Source of the DNA: JALTID01 sp027004335 [NCBI: bacterium]
GTDB taxonomy: Bacteria; JALSQH01
Direction: 5' to 3'
NCBI GenBank assembly: GCA_027004335.1
Contig: JALTID010000106.1
Span: 2,452-10,711 of the forward strand
Length of the DNA stretch: 8,260 nucleotides
Within the stretch, counting starts at the first letter, position 1, and every line of letters starts with the position of its first letter. A program made the translations under genes and the position numbers. The notes below the pieces were generated by a model that worked only from the letters and a program-made list of their open reading frames with translations, was not told the DNA's origin and made no database searches. Shown in pieces: positions 5,800 through 8,260 of the stretch.

Positions 5800-7244
5800 T
5801 CAGAAAAAAGAGGAAGGGAAAAGAAATATCCACCACATCTTGCAAAAATACATTGATATCTGGAAATTGGACACGGCAGTTGTATAAGAATAGGGAGATG
5901 TGTCATCCCCTGGTTCATCAATAAATTTGACATAGATGGTTTTTTCTCCATCTCCAGGGATTAGAAACCAGTTTATTGTGTCTGTTGCTTTAATATTGTA
6001 TGAAGCATTTAAAGATAGATTGTTGCTTACTTCAATAAAGGCTATATCTGTTGTAAGGTTGCTGAAAAGTAAAGTGATTGCAGGATCATTAACTTTGTGG
6101 TATTTGTTTACCTCTTTTACAGTAAAAGCTGCTGGCTGTGGAGGAACAGTGTCTTTTATTAATGTGAATGACTCACATGTTTGATTATTGGCATAATCTC
6201 TGAAGCATCCTGTTTTTTTGTATTTTCCATCCTGTGTAAGGGGAAGGGAGTAGTATTGCTTAAAAGGTTCCCAGCGAACAATTTCGTTGCTAGATTTAAT
6301 TTTCATTTCACTTACACCACTTTCAAAATCAACCATTTTTGCCTTTGAAGTATAATTTCCCTTCAACTTCTTTCAAATTCTCTGAATTATAAGGAGCAAA
6401 TTTCAAGATTTTGGGATCTGCTGTGTCAAGATAAATCTCTCCAATAAAGTTGGGCTTTGTAATCCCGCCAGTCACCACAATTGCAATTGTTCACATAATT
6501 TCCAATTCTCACCTTTGCTGTATTTAAAACAAATAGATTAAGTCTAACTCCGTTAGTCGCAGAGTAGAAGTAATTTTCAATGGTAAAATTGCCAGTGTCA
6601 TCTTTTAAAACATAGGTGGAGTACCCTTCCCGCTGAGCTGTAATGGAAGATACCAGCAGGAATATTTTGAAATATAAAACTACCATCATCGCCGGCAGTT
6701 GTAATGAAAACCGCTGAAGTTTCAGTATAAGAATACTCTTCCTCTTTCGGGGGAAAAAAGCTGGATGTTACAAAACACTTTACCCCTTTTGTCCTTCTTA
6801 AAATTATTACTGTTCCTTCAGGTGAAACATTTTCATCTGGGCTACTTTGAAGAGAGACTTTCCCTGAAACTGCAAATTTAAATACTGGCACTGTGATCGT
6901 ACCTGTATTTACTCTTTCCCCAATAGATACAGAGCTCTTTTTCCTTACTTCTTCATAATATTTTTCCGAAACAATCAATGTATATTCACCCTTTCCTACA
7001 TCTGTAATTGTAAAATTTCCGCTTTTATCTGTGCTTCCATTATATGTATGTCCATTCCCCTATAGAATTATGTTGACACCGGAGTAATCATTTTCTCCTT
7101 CCAGAACAATTTTGCCAGTAACTGTACTTTTTTCTGAAAAATATATGATGACTCAGGATCGTATGGATTCTTATGTTCAAGATTTGAAGAGCAGGATACA
7201 AAAATCCCCATAAAGGTTAAAAGTAGCGCAATGAATTTTTTCAT
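5800..7244 (-). pseudogene. Decayed surface lipoprotein with carboxypeptidase-regulatory-like repeats
   Basis: The start is clear: AGGAGAGG lies about 10 bases before ATG 7244, followed by a lipoprotein signal peptide (MKKFIALLLTFMGIFVSCSS, lipobox V-S-C) and KNPYDPESS. The chain is then broken repeatedly. There is a shift in an A6 run (7128-7133), a TAG (7062-7060) between GVNIIL and GNGHTYNG, and shifts near 6650, 6490 and 6365. Joining the frames gives about 480 residues. Two repeats of the CarboxypepD_reg type are seen: TVTGKIVLEG to DKSGNFTITDVGKGEYTL, and VSGKVSLQSS to GSFIFQNIPAG plus SITAQREGY. Later comes TVPPQPAAFTV and an Ig-like end GDGEKTIYVKFID. It was probably an outer-surface protein. 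The C-terminal boundary near 5800 is uncertain. Confidence 0.8.
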
Positions 7245-7367
7245 GGAAATAACCTCTCCTCTTAATGTATAATTTAATTGGAGTAGCCGGAGAGATTGAA
7301 TTAATGGTGAGTTGAAGGAAAAGCAGGTACAAAGATTTTGCATTATCCTGTGTTTTTTGTTTGAAGC
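7245..7367 (-). promoter_or_regulatory. Spacer between the sigma-54 activator and the lipoprotein remnant
   Basis: A 123-base spacer that should carry the promoter of the lipoprotein gene. A weak pair TTCAAT (7300-7295) and TAAATT (7276-7271), 18 bases apart, is the best sigma-70 match I find. I see no convincing -24/-12 (GG-N10-GC) element and no terminator hairpin after the activator gene. The ribosome site AGGAGAGG is at about 7261-7254. Confidence 0.22.
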
Positions 7368-8260
7368 TCACCTCTTCCTCTTCAACCAGTTATCCACAGT
7401 TCCTCTGGAGATATCAAGGATTTTTCTTATCTCTTCCTTGCTCAGGCCTGTTTCTTTTAGAATATCCACCAGCTTAAATTTTATTTCATCAAAGGTTGGA
7501 AATTTGATCTTTCTTGGATCCCCCTTTAATTCCAGGAAAACATCACTGGTTATCGGGAATTTTAGTCCGCCTGCCCTGTATTCAAGGGTCGTTTCCCTCC
7601 AGAAGTCCTCCTCAAAGATTAGAGCTTCTGTGTATAAGTAATTTAATAGTGTGTTTCTCAATTCCCTTATGTTCCCCATTTTCCACGGATAATCCATTAA
7701 TGTTTCGTAAATATCTCTTGGTAGAACGCTGATTGTTTTCTCTCCATCGGTAGATCTGTAGATTATTTGATGTATTAGCCTTGTCTTATCCTCCAGTGCC
7801 CATTCCCGCAGGGGAGGGAGAGAAAGTTTTAAAGGGGATATTCTAAAATAAAGATCTCTGAGCAGAACAAATGGTTTATTTATAGCAAAGTTACCCGTTT
7901 CTGGATCAAAAAGTGGTGTATTTACAGAAGAAATTATGCGAACATCAAATTCTTGGAATTTTGTTTCACCAATTCTCCTGTATCTTCCTGTTTCAATAGC
8001 CCTCAGTAGCTTTGCCTGGTTGTTTATGGATAATTTATCTATTTCATCCAGGTAGAGAGTCCCCCCTTCTGCCTCTGAAATAAGCCCATCGTAGGGGTTG
8101 AAGGCACCAGTAAAAGCACCCTTTTTATAACCAAAAAGCTCGCTTAAAAAAAGATCCTCTGGAAATGCAGCACAGTTTATTGGTACGAAGTTGCCTTCTC
8201 TACCGCTCAATATATGAATTGCATTGGCAATACACTCTTTGCCTGTCCCGGTTTCCCCAT
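7368..8260 (-). CDS. Sigma-54-dependent transcriptional activator (AAA+ and Fis-type HTH), partial
   Basis: The frame is open to the window edge and shows 296 residues. The missing start and any N-terminal sensor domain lie beyond 8260. The first visible residues are the Walker A motif GETGTGKE (about 8258-8235). Next come GAFTGA (8120-8103), the loop that contacts sigma-54, and Walker B TLYLDEID (about 8060-8037). The sensor/arginine region includes RDLYFRISPLKLSLPPLRE. The C-terminal Fis-type helix-turn-helix is LSKEEIRKILDISRGTVDNW, near 7435-7376, ending RKR. All catalytic and sigma-54 contact motifs are intact, so it should open sigma-54 promoters by ATP hydrolysis. The signal is unknown. 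The lipoprotein remnant lies 123 bases downstream on the same strand. Confidence 0.93.
   Translation of the reverse strand, partial: GETGTGKECIANAIHILSGREGNFVPINCAAFPEDLFLSELFGYKKGAFTGAFNPYDGLISEAEGGTLYLDEIDKLSINNQAKLLRAIETGRYRRIGETKFQEFDVRIISSVNTPLFDPETGNFAINKPFVLLRDLYFRISPLKLSLPPLREWALEDKTRLIHQIIYRSTDGEKTISVLPRDIYETLMDYPWKMGNIRELRNTLLNYLYTEALIFEEDFWRETTLEYRAGGLKFPITSDVFLELKGDPRKIKFPTFDEIKFKLVDILKETGLSKEEIRKILDISRGTVDNWLKRKR

Noticed and set aside
5724-5951. Minus-strand ORF of 75 codons at the end of the lipoprotein remnant
   Set aside because: It is out of phase with the last good lipoprotein frame, has no ribosome site, and covers the promoter of the small membrane protein.
5936-6184. 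Plus-strand ORF of 82 codons
   Set aside because: It is opposite the clearly recognisable lipoprotein remnant and looks like a shadow frame.
7245-7367. Sigma-54 promoter before the lipoprotein gene
   Set aside because: No GG-N10-GC pair with the surrounding consensus could be found, despite the neighbouring sigma-54 activator.
7312-7732. Plus-strand ORFs opposite the sigma-54 activator
   Set aside because: They overlap well-supported coding sequence on the other strand and show no family motif.

Overview
The window looks like part of a low-GC bacterial chromosome. Shine-Dalgarno sites sit in front of most genes, there is a sigma-54-type AAA+ activator, a lipoprotein signal peptide of the CSS...NPYDP type, and a bacterial class II HisRS. 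These point to a diderm bacterium, but I cannot assign a phylum from the sequence alone. Intact cytosolic genes alternate with strongly decayed genes, most of which look like exported or beta-propeller proteins.

Layout. (1) Positions 1-836: the tail of an unidentified upstream frame, then an intact TauE/SafE-type anion exporter. (2) Positions 840-1590: no intact gene. Instead there are remnants of beta-propeller-like protein. A minus-strand piece (about 1132 down to 840) and a plus-strand piece (about 1136 to 1455, perhaps to 1576) lie back to back, as if an inversion had joined them. (3) Positions 1598-1753: a very strong Shine-Dalgarno site, an 8-codon ORF, and a GC-rich structured element. 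The element carries tRNA-like D-arm and T-arm words, three GCTGCAG boxes, competing stems and a short T-run. It is either a decayed tRNA or an attenuator-like leader. (4) Positions 1894-5127: a tightly overlapping plus-strand operon of a MoxR-family AAA+ ATPase, a CoxE-like VWA protein and histidyl-tRNA synthetase. (5) Positions 5088-5534: a small exported or DUF6941-like protein readable in one unshifted frame but interrupted by two TGA codons. (6) Positions 5537-5701, minus strand: an intact 54-residue single-pass membrane protein with its own promoter. (7) Positions 5800-7244, minus strand: a lipoprotein with carboxypeptidase-regulatory-like repeats, broken by one TAG and at least four single-base frameshifts. 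(8) Positions 7368-8260, minus strand: the C-terminal two thirds of a sigma-54-dependent activator, cut by the window edge at its Walker A motif.

How the genes may work together. MoxR and CoxE-like VWA proteins usually act as a pair that remodels or matures a partner complex. Here the pair is translationally coupled to hisS, so expression of the three is probably linked, though a shared biochemical task is not implied. The sigma-54 activator lies upstream of and on the same strand as the lipoprotein remnant. It may once have controlled that gene, but no clear -24/-12 site was seen. The most unusual points are the two in-frame TGAs in an otherwise unshifted frame, the structured leader or tRNA-like element before the operon, and the inverted propeller fragments.
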